Of a stretch of DNA of 64,000 nt, positions 44,170-54,905 are shown piece by piece. Positions within the stretch are counted from its first letter, which is position 1, and each line of letters begins with the position of its first letter. The stretch lies in the NCBI RefSeq assembly GCF_030272615.1, contig NC_081410.1, forward strand, positions 116,571,140 to 116,635,139, written 5' to 3'. The translations under genes and the position numbers were made by a program. Below the pieces are notes generated by a model. It saw only the letters and a list, made by a program, of their open reading frames with translations, was not told the DNA's origin and did not search any database. Source of the DNA: Cryptomeria japonica (taxonomy: Eukaryota; Streptophyta; Pinopsida; Cupressales; Cupressaceae).

Positions 44170-45697
44170 GACTCGTGTTGTTGAGGCCCCCAACTTTGTT
44201 TTCACTTAGAAGGGGAGGCTGGAGTTCTGTTCCAAGAACTCCTAAACCTTGGCTTCATACTTCTAGAGGTTATCATCCTTCTCCCAAGTTGCCTCTTCTC
44301 AGAACTGGCCTTGCCAATGAACTAAGAACTCCCTCCACTTCCTATTCCTAAATCCCTTTCTCCTTTACATCAATCACTTCCTCCACATCTATTCCTGACC
44401 TATCCTTGACAAATGCCGGTCCTCGGGTTGGTATGTTCTTGTTGTTGTCCTCTTTATCTGGATGATACAGATGGATTTGGCTGACATGGAAAACATTGTA
44501 GACTCTAAGATTCATTGGCAACTTCAGCTTATATGCAACTTTCCCAATCTGCCCTGCGATTGTGAATGGTCCGTCAAATCTGCGACCAAGTGATGCACTC
44601 AACCCCTTGGGTATTTTCAATTGAAATGGGTCCATCCTGAGGAAGACCTTGTCACCAACTTTGAACTCCACATTGCTCCTCCAAGAGTCCGCATAATTCT
44701 TCATTCTTTCTATGGCCTTGACCAAGTTATGCCTCACATGATCCACTTGATCTTGCCACTCCTTCAACCTATCCTTTGCATCTGGACAGTCCCCGACATA
44801 TCCACTCAAAATAGTATGAGGAGTCAGTGGCTAATGCCTTGTAACCAATTCAAAAGGTGAATACTGACTCGATGCACTCTTCTGCATGTTGTAGCTAAAC
44901 TGCAGTGGGTCCAACAACTTTGGCCAGTTGGATTGGTCCGATGAAATAAAGTGCCTAAGATAGTCCTCCATAATCCCATTGATCCTCTTGGTTTGACCAT
45001 CTGTCTTTGGGTGATGACTCGTCAACATGAGCAACTTTGTCCCAATTAGCTTGAACATCTCCTTCTAGAAATTGTTGGTAAAGCGAGCATCACTATCACT
45101 AATGATACTCAGTGGAACACCCTAATACTTCACAACATTCCTGAAGAAGTACTTGGCAGTGTCCTCAGCTCTGCACGGTACAAAAATAGCATACTTCGAG
45201 AACCTGTCAACCACGACCATGATACTACTATACCCGTCCACTTCTGACAACCTTGTGATGAAGTCGATACTCACGCTTGCCCATGGTCTCACTGGCACGG
45301 GTAAGGGCTGCAACAATCCTCCTGGAGGCTTTGTTACTGCCTTATCCTATTGACATATGAGATAACTCCTGACATATTCATCAAAATCTTTCCTCATGTT
45401 CTGCCAGTAGAAGCCTCTCTCAACCAATGCAAGGGTTCCCTTCTATCCTGGATGGCCTGCCCACAGGCTATCATGACATTTGTTGAGAACTTCCCTCCTC
45501 ACATTCTTCCACTTCGGAAGGTAAACTTGATCCTGGGTGAACAATAAAAATCCATCCTTGATACTGAACTTGCGAATTCTACCCTCCTTAGCCTGCTTGT
45601 ATAGCTTCACTGCCTGAAGATCCATCAGGTATCCCTCCTTGATAGACTCCAACACCTCTCTAGATAGTTCCACTCGGCTGGCCTCGGGCTGTGCCTC
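44170..45697 (-). pseudogene. B integrase and C-terminal chromodomain
   Basis: One minus-strand frame with stops: zinc region (HPG...GFYWQNMRKDFDEYV), catalytic core with SIDFITRL and VVVDRFSKYAIF (first Asp), IISDSDARF (second Asp), HPKTDGQTKRINGIMEDYL (Glu replaced by Lys in the usual QTER motif), and a C-terminal domain with NVEFKVGDKVFLRMD and NVFHVSQIHLY. After a frame change near 44348 a chromodomain is readable: VEEVIDVKEKG, RNRKWREFLVHWQGQF, EEATWEKDDNL. It has three stops. Chromodomains steer integration to marked chromatin. The Glu-to-Lys change and the stops make the enzyme inactive. Confidence 0.88.
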
Positions 45698-46837
45698 CTA
45701 GTCCCCTTTAATAGCAGCTAACTGTCCCTTGCTACTCAGATCATATGCTACAACATTCTTCTTTCCTGGGTTGTAGAGGATCGCAAAATCAAACTCTACT
45801 AAGAACTCTTGCCACCTGGCCTGCTTTGGAGTTGCCCGAGTCTTAAAATACGTTGAGGAAACATTGCTTGTCTTCACCACAAACTGCGTTCCCAAGAGAT
45901 AGTGCCTCCAAGTTCGAAGACAATGAATGATCCCAGTCATTTCCTTCTTATGGGCAGGCTAATTCCTCTCCCTATCTTGCAATTTTCTCAACTCATAAGC
46001 CACTGGATGTCCATCTTGCATCAACACCCCTCCAACTGCAAAGTCTGAAGCATCGCTTTGAACCTCGAATGGCCTCGTGAAATCAGACAATACCAACACT
46101 GGCGCTGATGTGAGTCTCTCCTTGAGTGTCTCAAAGGCCATCTGAGACTTGTCTGACCACTTCCACTTTCAGTCCTTCTTTAGAAATTTTGTTAAGGGTG
46201 CAACACGCCCAGAAAACCCTTCAACAAACCTCCTGTAATAATTCACCAAACCAAGAAACGACCTCACTTCATGTATATTCTGTAAGGGTTCCCAATCCCG
46301 AATTTCTCTTAGTTTCTCTGGATCTGGACGAATAAAACTCTTTCCAATGATATGCCCCAAGAAGTGCACCTCGTCCTGAGCAAACACACATTTCTCCTTC
46401 TTGACAAAAAGCTTGTTCTCCCAGAGCAACTGAAATACCTTTGCCAAGGGCTTTTTGTGCTCCTCCATGTTCTTACTGTAGACTAGTATATCATCCAAAT
46501 ATACCACCATAGACTTATCCAACAAAGGTCGGAACACATCATTCATGAGTGTACAAAACGTTGCTGGTGCATTGCATAGCCCAAATGACATCACCATGAA
46601 CTCATATGAACCATACCTAGTCACGCATGCAAATTTCTCCTCGTCTCCCGTTGCAATCCTCACTTGATAGTAGCCTTGCTTAAGATCAAGCTTGCTGAAG
46701 ACCTTTGCCCCAGATAATTGGTCAAAAGAATCAACAATAAGAGGAAGGGGATACTTGTTCCTGATGGTCAACTTGTTTAGGGCCCTGAAGTCGATACATA
46801 ACCTCAATGTTCTATCTTTCTTCTTTTGAAACAACAC
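45698..46837 (-). pseudogene. B reverse transcriptase and RNase H
   Basis: The RT is readable over 220 residues from 46837: [35 protein letters not shown] (first Asp), [18 protein letters not shown] and [11 protein letters not shown] (catalytic Asp pair intact). Connection and RNase H follow (PFEVQSDASDFAVGGVL, then RTWRHYLLGTQFVV). Stops lie at 46169 (usual Trp) and 45959 and at the end near 45698. The upstream RT edge near 46840-46960 is out of frame. Confidence 0.92.
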
Positions 46838-47208
46838 GGGTGCCCCATATAGAGAACAGGATGGCTTGATGTAACCCGCCTCAAGCAGCTCCTCTAACTA
46901 CCTCTTCAATTCTACCTCTCTGGACCAGATAACCTGTACGAAGCCTGTGCTAGTGGCTTCGCCCCTGGTACCAATTCTATCTTGTGATCTACAGTTCTCC
47001 TCTCTGGGAGTTGAGTGGGTAGCTTGACTGGCATTGTGTCCTCAAACTCCAAAATGACTTCCTCTACTTTAGGTGGAATGGGTGTCTCCTACACATCTTC
47101 AAGTTCATACCAACCTCCAAGTAGCGTTGCTAAAAACAACAGTCCTTACCATGCTTCATAGCTGCCTTTTTCATTCCCAATGTTGAAACCATCAGCCTTC
47201 CCAGGTTG

Positions 47209-47700
47209 TCACCTCTCTGTCATCTTCACCAAGCATGTCTGCTTCAGATCTAAAAACACCAATGAACAAAGGTGAGGAATTATCGCAACCTTGCCGATCT
47301 TCAAGAACTCCTGACCCAAAATCAACTCAAAATCATCCATTTTGATCACTGTCAAATCCATGCGACCCTGCCACGAGCCGACTTTCAGTGGTATGTCCCG
47401 AACAATACCATGCATCTTTTTGAATGGGGAATTCACTGCCTTGAAAGAGCATGCATCGACCTACACCTTCAACCCTAGATCTCGAGCTCTCCCGACTGAG
47501 ATAAAGTTGTGAGTGGCTCCTGAATCCACCATAGCCACTGTGTTCTTCCCACTCATCTGGGCCTCCACATAACACAACTTGTTTTGGTTCTCAGGTTCGA
47601 CAGTCATAGCCCTAGGCTACTTAGTGGCGTTGACTGCACCCAAACGCTGGATCACACCCATCACTACAATCTAACCATCCTAGTTTCTTGCCATCTGTGT
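47209..47700 (-). pseudogene. B protease
   Basis: The retropepsin active site reads MVDSGATHNFIS at about 47500-47535, followed by GRARDLGLKV, a stop, and the second half with VGSWQGRMDLTVIKMDDFEL and LILGQEFL (47209-47436). It would release the mature proteins from the polyprotein. Confidence 0.85.
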
Positions 47701-47715
47701 AGAGTTCAACCTCTG

Positions 47716-48788
47716 TCAATATGGACATTCTCTTGCCCAGTGTTCTAAGCCTCCACAAAGGAAAAACCCACACCCTCTCTTGTCATTCTTTGACTCAATG
47801 TCTTTCAAACCTTTAATGTTTGAGGACTTTCCTGTCCCACTCCGTTTACTGCTAGAAGAGTCCCCCTTTCCCTTAGACTTTCCATCATCCTTAGGTTGGA
47901 ACTGCTTCTTGTCTTTTCTCGATGCATTGGATCCACCTGTAGCACCCTGTGCCTTCAAAAAATCCTTGTAGTCAACCAGTCGATCCACGATGAAAATGGC
48001 CTCCTTGACATTTGGGACCTTCAACTTTTGTAGCTCATTCTGAGCCCACAGTGCTAGACCTTTCAAGAAGTGATGAAACTTAAGATCTTGGTCCATATTT
48101 GGAAATTCCAACATAAAAACCCAAAAAGCTTTGATGTAATCTTTGATCTTCCCTATTTGCTTCAGGTTTGAAAGTTGTTTGAAGGAGGTCCAACCTGCAT
48201 TCTCTAGCTTGAACTGCTCCTTGAGTGCATCCCGCAACTCTTCCCATGTGTCTACCTTGACTACCGGCCTACCAGCTTCCATGCCCTGAAGTTTGGCCCT
48301 CCACCAAAGCTTAGCTGCTCCAGTGAGGAATCTTGTGGCCGTCTCCACCTTTTCTTCGTCCGTCAATCCCCTCATGGATTTCAAGTACCTTCCCATGTCA
48401 AAGAAGAAATTCTCCATGATCTTGTCATCTCGGTCACCCTCATACTTTTCAGGTGGCATCACTCTTTCTCCCTTGGTAATCCTTGTCTGAGAGACACAAC
48501 TTTTGACAAACTCGATCTTTAGGAGTGCCTTCTTCAACTCATCTTTGAGCCTTGCTCTTTCTAGCTATTCCTGACCATACATAACATGGAGATCCTTGAT
48601 ATCTCCTTCAACTCCAATCGTCCTTTTGCAACTTCCATGCGCCTTGATAACACCGCGTCTTCCAAAGAATCCAAACGGTTACTCACATCATTAAGCCTTT
48701 CCTTTGTCTTGGACCTCTCAGTGACGTGAGCACGGGGTGAGCCCTGCTCTCCTTCTGACTCCCTGTCAGCATCCCTGCCCTTCGCCAT
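47716..48788 (-). pseudogene. B Gag
   Basis: It starts at ATG 48788 (MAKGRDADRESEG), 57 bp after the primer site. An N-terminal coiled coil (VSNRLDSLEDAVLSRRM) is followed by a single-base frameshift near 48590 and a TAG. The capsid core is then open from 48537: MENFFFDMGRYL, GAAKLWWRAKLQGM, TWEELRDALKEQFK, and IVDRLVDYKDFLKAQGA. The Lys/Ser-rich tail ends with a knuckle CGFFLCGGLEHWARECP in which spacing differs from the C-X2-C norm. Gag builds the particle. Confidence 0.88.
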
Positions 48789-48845
48789 GACTGCTAAAAA
48801 ACTGAACTCTCTTAGTTTGCTAGCTTGGGGTATCAAAAACCTTGT

Positions 48846-48857
48846 GCTCTGATACCA
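48846..48857 (-). other. B primer-binding site (initiator tRNA-Met)
   Basis: TGGTATCAGAGC in the sense direction, two bases inside the 5' LTR. Confidence 0.95.
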
Positions 48858-48859
48858 AC

Positions 48860-50489
48860 TGTCACGGGGCTAGATTTTCTTGTGTGGCACCGATGATCTT
48901 TTAGGTATTGTAGACACCTAAAATTGCCCTGTCTAATTAAATAAATATCTTTATTTATTTAATTATTTTAGCCTAATTCTTCTATTAATTAAATAAATCT
49001 TTATTTATTTAATTAATTCATTTATCATCTTCTAGCCTTATTTCTCATTTAAATAAATACATTTATTTATTTAAATTATCCTTTTCCCTAAATTAAACAA
49101 ATACTTTTATTTATTTAATTGATCCCATTTCCTCTATTAATTAAATAAATCTTTATTTATTTAATTAATTCATTAACCTTTTCTACCCATGACACGTCAT
49201 TCATCTCTTAATTCCTACACTACCTACCCTCTCATTATTTTCTTATTTCCTTTACCTACCCTCTAAATCCTAGCCGACCATTTATCTTTTACACCTCTCA
49301 ATCTTATCCCTCCATTTCTTATAGTGTCTTGTATATAAGGAGATGCTTCCTTCATTATCAACCTCTCAACTACGCATTCAGACTCGACTACTCTAGCATT
49401 CGAACTTTCATATGCGATCAAGCCTACTTGCAACCACATTTTTGTTCTTTGTTGAGCTCTTGTGCACATATAAATTCTAAGAGCAAATATATCAAGCAAG
49501 ATCAATGGAGATAGGAAGAATGGAGATCCAAACCCTATTGGACATGTGATGGTATAATCTTTGTGATTTCATTTGATTTGCATTGTATTAGGTAATCTTC
49601 ATATGTTATGGTGGATCTTTGTTGTTGTTAGGCTAGGGTTTTGTGGTTGAATTCATTTAGTCTTTCAATATTGTTGTTTCCACTTTTCACCATATATAGG
49701 TACTTGTCTGTGAGATCCAAGCACTTCCAAGAACTCAGACTACACCTGTAAGCACTCCCAAGCTCCAAAGCCTACACACACACTTGCACAACACGTACAA
49801 ACTTGCACAACATAAATCTTCACACAATGAACACAATGTTGGGGCAATAAGATAGCTTTATTGAACTGAAGAAATGGCCCCTGGCCCGGTCTAAAATCAA
49901 TTCCAACAATGTCATTGGTCACTACCCTGAGTACTTCCCAAGCACCCGATTACAAGTTCCCGCCCCTGGATTTGCATCCTCTCTTGAAACATCGTAACAT
50001 ATCCCACTGTACCTCGCCCCTGGCTGTAGCTTCTCACGTAGACTCCAAAATCCACAGAGACCTTGTCTCCTTCGGAACTCAACTTGGCGCACCACTGACT
50101 CTCTCATGAGCCCATGATGACTTACATGACCCAAGCCCCCTCCCTAAAAGAGGACTCCAAGTGTCACTGCTTCCCTGCTGCTGCTTCAACTACTCACCTT
50201 TGCTCTGCACTCACTCTGAACTCCTTTGCTCGCTGGAATGCTGTTTTGGTTCTCCTTGGATTTCTCCACCATGAACCTTCACCTGGGAAAGTAAAGCACA
50301 CTATAGAAACGTTCTCGTGAATGACGGGGTACTCTGCTTTCCCCTATATAAGTTTTTCATCCAATTTTCACACAACTGTAGCTTGGCATTAACCGATTGT
50401 CAATCACCACAACTTCCACCCGCTGAGAATCAAAGGGGATTTATAACCCCATAAGCCTACTGATCTCCTCGAGATGACAACCCCCTACA
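48860..50489 (-). repeat. B 5' LTR, split by solo LTR S3
   Basis: Starts TGTCACGGGG and ends CCCCCTACA. S3 and its duplicated GGTAC separate TTTTAGGTAC from TTGTCTGTG, which are contiguous in the 3' LTR at about 43314. Confidence 0.9.
48909..49698 (+). mobile_element. Solo LTR S3, T1 family, opposite orientation
   Basis: A 790-bp LTR starts TGTAGACACC and ends CACCATATATA. It is flanked by GGTAT (48904-48908) and GGTAC (49699-49703). The 3' LTR of B shows the unoccupied site as GGTAC, so the left copy mutated. It is collinear with the reverse complement of the T1 LTR over its full length, including five AT-rich hairpins and the GATCAATGGAGATAGGAAGA stretch. It is diverged from T1, so it is an older copy of that family. 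Confidence 0.9.
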
Positions 50490-50494
50490 TAAGC

Positions 50495-51768
50495 TATTTG
50501 TTTGATTCCCACACATTCAAAGTTTGGTCATCGAATTGGACAACGACCCCAAATTCCGACTTTATGACCAATGAAAATCATCGAATTGCGCTTCAGACCC
50601 AACTTTTGACTCCATATGCATTGCAGGTCATCAAATCAAATTTTCCCTTTCTTTTGGTTTGACATGTCTCAACCTCGACTCTTCACCATCAATTTCTTGG
50701 GAATCAGAAGTGATGAGAATGTCAACCCCCAACTGGATTCCGCCATGGATTGCCACTAACAACTTGTGCATAGTTGATGTAAGTTATCTTTGTTCAATGT
50801 GCCGATTTTATTTTGCACAATTTGAAAAAAAATTCTTCATTAATCCTGGTGTTGTTTGGAATTTCATGTATGCAGCAACGTAGTCATACCTGAGAAAGAT
50901 AAAAAACCCATATGCTGCAACAAGTGCTCTCACACGGATGTCTGAGCGATTCAAAAAAAATTCACAGAGAAGGTCAGATAGGGTTTTTTGAAGGAATTAT
51001 AACCCTGGATTTGTTTCCGCTGCATCCTTTAGGGCTTCAATCCAATAGTAAACAAGACAAGAGCCAATCGATTTTGTTGGATTCACAAATTGAAATTTGT
51101 GAAGCTGTTCCAACCAATCCACTCAAATTTGTGACAATTTAGAATGTGAAAAACAATTATATGGTATATTAATGACAGATCAATTTTGTTATGCAAATCT
51201 TATGATGGCTAAGAGGTTATCCCTTTAACGATTTCTGCACAAACGTAAGGAAAGGTATGTTGAGTTTCTTGCTTGGTTTGTCATGTAGGTTTGAAAAATA
51301 GAGCATTTCAACGGTCAATTTTGATGAATTTGTGGTGTGTATGTGTGCAGACTTACCAGAGTCATTCCCTACGTGACGTCATCTAAGCAAAAAGAATATG
51401 AAATTGTTTACTTTGTAAATGGGAAATATGATTTGTTCTCTACGTAGCATTTAATCTAAGCATTTTTTGTTCTCTACGTAGCATTTCACATTTCCGTTTT
51501 CCTATTTGTAGTTTCCGTTCTATTGTTTCAAAGGATCCCGTTTCCGTAGGGTTTTTAAATCACTCTGTTTAGCACATCAATTTATCACCCACAAAATAGG
51601 TGAGATCAATAGTCTTGCAAAAGAGGGCCCTAATACTTGGGTAGCTGATGTGGCATCACATGATTGATTGCTTCTTACAACTAAGGGTACATTTCATTCA
51701 ATTATAACAATAACAAGTTTAAAGTCACAACTATTGGTGCAATGTTATAAAAAAAAATTGGACATAGT
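50495..51768. other. Unassigned spacer between B and the LINE
   Basis: I see no reliable gene. The first ~45 bp resemble the end of the A LTR (GATTCCCACACATTC). An ORF stretch at 50659-50778 ends at GTAAGT (50779) and an AG acceptor follows at 50875, which could be a 97-nt intron of a lost gene fragment, but no protein similarity is recognised. The duplicated CTCTACGTAGCATTT near 51440-51485 is a short direct repeat. Confidence 0.5.
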
Positions 51769-51784
51769 ACAAAGTTGTATTCTT
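51769..51784. repeat. Left target-site duplication of the L1 LINE
   Basis: ACAAAGTTGTATTCTT, immediately before the T-run that is the poly(A) tail of the minus-strand LINE. The same 16 bases occur at 63840-63855. Confidence 0.75.
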
Positions 51785-52010
51785 TTTTTTTTAATCAATA
51801 AAAGGCCGAAGCCAGATATTTTATTATTCATTTATGAAATTATACATAACTCCACTCATGCAAGCGCTGGTAGGAAAGAGTGGAGTCGAGAAAACCTTCG
51901 GCCTTGCCCGGGACCAAAGTCCAGCATATTTCTTGATAAATTCCAATTTTGATACATGAAAAAACCCCGGGCCAGGGTCATCAGGTGGGAAGGTTTTTAA
52001 TACTTCCTTC
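51783..52010 (-). other. LINE 3' untranslated end with poly(A)
   Basis: Reading the minus strand, a GC-richer tail including GACCCTGGCCCGGGG and CTTGCCCGGG-type sequence leads to GGCTTCGGCCTTTTATTGATT and then an A-run. That ending is typical of plant L1 elements. The inner boundary at about 52010 is approximate. Confidence 0.65.
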
Positions 52011-52980
52011 CCTTACAAGCCCAAAAGAAATGTTTTCAGTAGCCAAATGCTCACTATCCTTTTTTTATTCTGAAGTTGTTCTATAGTAATTCAGAGTTGC
52101 TCCAAAATTGCCCATGATCACCTGGTAGCTTACAATAATAGTTATTCAAACACTAGGCAAATTTGTTAGTAACAACCTGTTCGACCTGCAATGTCAGTTA
52201 TTCCACAACTTGACAATTATGTTCATATTATCTTGCCATTTGTATCATTCGACAGTTTATTGCTTGATAAAACCTTAAATTATTTCCAAAGTATACATAT
52301 CTCCTAAGCTTTAGAAAATAATAAATTTAAGAGACAAAATTTTAAGTACCAAATAGGCTTAGGATAGAACAAAATTGCCTAGAGATCCTGCCTACCATAA
52401 AACCTCAGTTCTCCGACTCTTGTTTATGCTCCTGGACATTATCCTTAGTATGGGTAAAATCTAGGCTACAACAACAAGAGTGGGAGAGGGGAGATTCATA
52501 TAATCCATCCTCCCTTGCCCTAAAGTTTTATAGCATAAGGAGTTCACAGTTTGCATGGTAGCCATGTAAAGTTAGCCAACTTAAAATTGACATAGAGACA
52601 TCAAAATATAGAAAACATCAACAGATGGCATTAAAACTTCAGCAGATGTCCCTCGAAATAAATCAAAGTGGATACCCAAAGTAATATGCTATCTAGAATA
52701 TATATTTAACTGTTTTAATAGCTAGATGGTGATGTATATCTATATAGTGGCTATTCCTTCATGTTCCTTCGATAACAGTAATTTGTAAAATATCATACTA
52801 ATTTAGTTTTTTATATGATGCTTAAGTTTGTTTGTTAAAACTACTATACTATTTGCTATCTCAAACATAATATAGATAGCTATAATTGTATTTTTACTTT
52901 AAGTCAACGTATAAACCAGCCATTGTAGTGCTATATTCATATCAAAAAAGGAAGCATGCTCCCCCTGAAAGCAGAGTCAC
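52011..52980. other. AT-rich segment within the LINE 3' region
   Basis: No coding sequence or recognisable repeat is seen. It is part of a block of about 2.8 kb that separates ORF2 from the LINE's 3' end. Confidence 0.5.
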
Positions 52981-52981
52981 T

Positions 52982-53575
52982 TCAATCCTCCCTAGAGGAC
53001 GGAGAAGAAGCCCTATCATCCTCCAGAACCAGACCCTCAGCTCTGAGGTAGTCTTCAAACCATGTCGGCTTAGGAGGGAGTCTCACATGGAATAAGAAAA
53101 GCAAAAAGTTAACATTTCGGCTAATTACCTCAGTCCTTTCTGCAGATACTGGCTCTCCATCCATGGAGATAATGGGGAAATGAGGCACTGGCCTATTATT
53201 CCGAATGAGAATGTCATAATTCCTTGGCTGCGGAATAGTCCCTTCATTGTCAATATTAACTAAATCCCTCTCAAGGTCGCCCAGAATAGAGGCATCGAAG
53301 ACCTCTCTGCACAGAGCACTGGTATCTTCACGGTTTTTGGTATAACTCATAGTGACAGTAAGAAACATGGTGGCCACGTCCGTATTGGCCCTGGTTCTAT
53401 CCGAATTAGTGAGGAAATTGGGGTCTAAGATGTTCTCGATAGCATCAATTACCAAGGTATGAGGGAGACGCATAATGTGCTTAAGGCGATCATGAGTGAT
53501 GGCCCCTTCAAAGGCCATTTGTCTCTTTGAACTACACAATTTAATTGGGGTGTCCATTGTTTGAAGATTCACCAC
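52982..53575 (-). CDS. Orphan ORF, 197 codons, unknown
   Basis: An uninterrupted ORF starts MVNLQTMDTPIKLCSSKRQM and ends ASSPSSRED. It is a soluble-looking, mixed-charge protein with a helical first half (HTLVIDAIENILDPNF), a short hydrophobic stretch (VNFLLFLFHVRLPP) and an acidic, Ser-rich tail. I recognise no family. It lies in a foreign segment of the LINE 3' region, on the same strand as the LINE. Unlike nearly all other ORFs here it has no stop or frameshift over almost 600 bp, which is notable among such decayed neighbours. It could be a captured gene piece, an old viral insert or part of an unknown transposon. Confidence 0.45.
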   Translation of the reverse strand: MVNLQTMDTPIKLCSSKRQMAFEGAITHDRLKHIMRLPHTLVIDAIENILDPNFLTNSDRTRANTDVATMFLTVTMSYTKNREDTSALCREVFDASILGDLERDLVNIDNEGTIPQPRNYDILIRNNRPVPHFPIISMDGEPVSAERTEVISRNVNFLLFLFHVRLPPKPTWFEDYLRAEGLVLEDDRASSPSSRED

Positions 53576-54430
53576 ACGGGTTCTTAGGAAAACAATGGAG
53601 TATCAGCTTGACAGACCTTAAGCTAAGGCTAGAGGTTAAATGATTTAAACTCTCCGAAAAATCTCAATCTGAAAACATGAATTACAAAAACTCCACTTTG
53701 GAAGGAGTTCAATGGTTTCCGAAAAAACACATAACCTAAAATGATACATCTGCTGAGGTAAAATCATGAAGAGGAGCCCGAAATAATTTTGAACAGAAAA
53801 GCAATCACATACTCTACAATCAAGAGCTCTGACAACTCATAATTATTAAGACAACAGGGGGATCTTGCCACATTTTAATATTATTTAATTCATAACTGTG
53901 GGTTGTTTAATCCTTAATCTAGGGGACCCCGCTCGCCCCAATAATGATCGGCCTCATTTTAAGTTATGGACCGATTATTCCCTTGACAGAGATCCTCAAG
54001 AATTTAAATGCAGGGCCATAATCATCAGTGGTAACTGATACTATCTCTGTTAGTTATTATGGCTAAGATAGAGATCAAATTAATTATTGCTATTTGCTTC
54101 GGGTAAATGATCTCAATTATTATCTGATAAGAGTTTTTTTCCCTTCTTCTTTTTTCCTTTTATTTAAAAAAAATAAAATCTAAAGTCTCTTCATTGTTAT
54201 ATGATTGTCTAACGATATTTGAGGAAATATTTATAATTGGCCAGGGTTAGTTTTATTCCTAATTTTGGATTTTAAGTTTATAAAAGTGGTAAATATATTT
54301 GTTTTTAAATGGATGGATTATATAAATACCTGTGTATATACATAACCTTCCCCTTATATTTACACACAGGTATCTTTATATACCCAATGAATGATTTTTA
54401 GATGGATTACTTGATTCGCTGTGTAGTGAA
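53576..54430. other. AT-rich noncoding stretch upstream of the orphan ORF
   Basis: No gene is supported. A short hairpin with arms TACCTGTGT and ACACAGGTA flanks a ~29-nt loop at about 54337-54372. The sequence grows more AT-rich towards the microsatellite. Confidence 0.5.
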
Positions 54431-54447
54431 TAGATTTTATACCTATA

Positions 54448-54478
<31 letters not shown>

Positions 54479-54644
54479 GTATGTCCAAAAAGTGTATATA
54501 TATATATTGATATATATGTATTATATATCAATATGTATATATACATATATTCTTATGTATATGTATATACCTATATATATATATATGTATATATACATAT
54601 TGATATATAATACATATATATCAATATATATATATACACTTTTT

Positions 54645-54718
<74 letters not shown>

Positions 54719-54730
54719 GTATATAGATAT
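54430..54730. repeat. (TA)n / (TATATG)n microsatellite with embedded perfect inverted repeat
   Basis: Almost pure AT with scattered G and C. It contains a perfect 66-bp inverted repeat, 54485-54550 against 54581-54646, with outer ends CCAAAAAGTG and CACTTTTTGG and a 30-bp spacer. A pure (AT) run follows to about 54714. Confidence 0.95.
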
Positions 54731-54905
54731 GTATAAGCATGTTTAAGGTGATAATTGTGTATGGATACAAGAATATAGGGTTTTAATTATGTATATGAAA
54801 TATTAGTGATTCTATATGAAATGAGGCAGAAATAGGAGAGTTTTGAAGACTCGATTTAGTTATAGAGGCTTATATACAGAGTCATCTATTATAACAGCTC
54901 ATTGG

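Larger units (their letters stand above)
43272..50489 (-). mobile_element. B: complete but inactive chromodomain Ty3/gypsy element
   Basis: The 3' LTR is 43272-44117 (846 bp), the polypurine tract 44118-44130, the primer site 48846-48857, and the 5' LTR 48860-50489 (about 835 bp once S3 is removed). Flanks TATGC and TAAGC form a 5-bp duplication with one change. The minus-strand order is gag, protease, RT, RNase H, integrase, chromodomain: a plant chromovirus. The LTRs are noticeably diverged from each other, so B is old. Nearly every module carries nonsense codons. Confidence 0.92.

Noticed and set aside
54402-54716. Plus-strand ORF rich in Ile/Tyr
   Set aside because: Pure translation of the TA/TATATG microsatellite.
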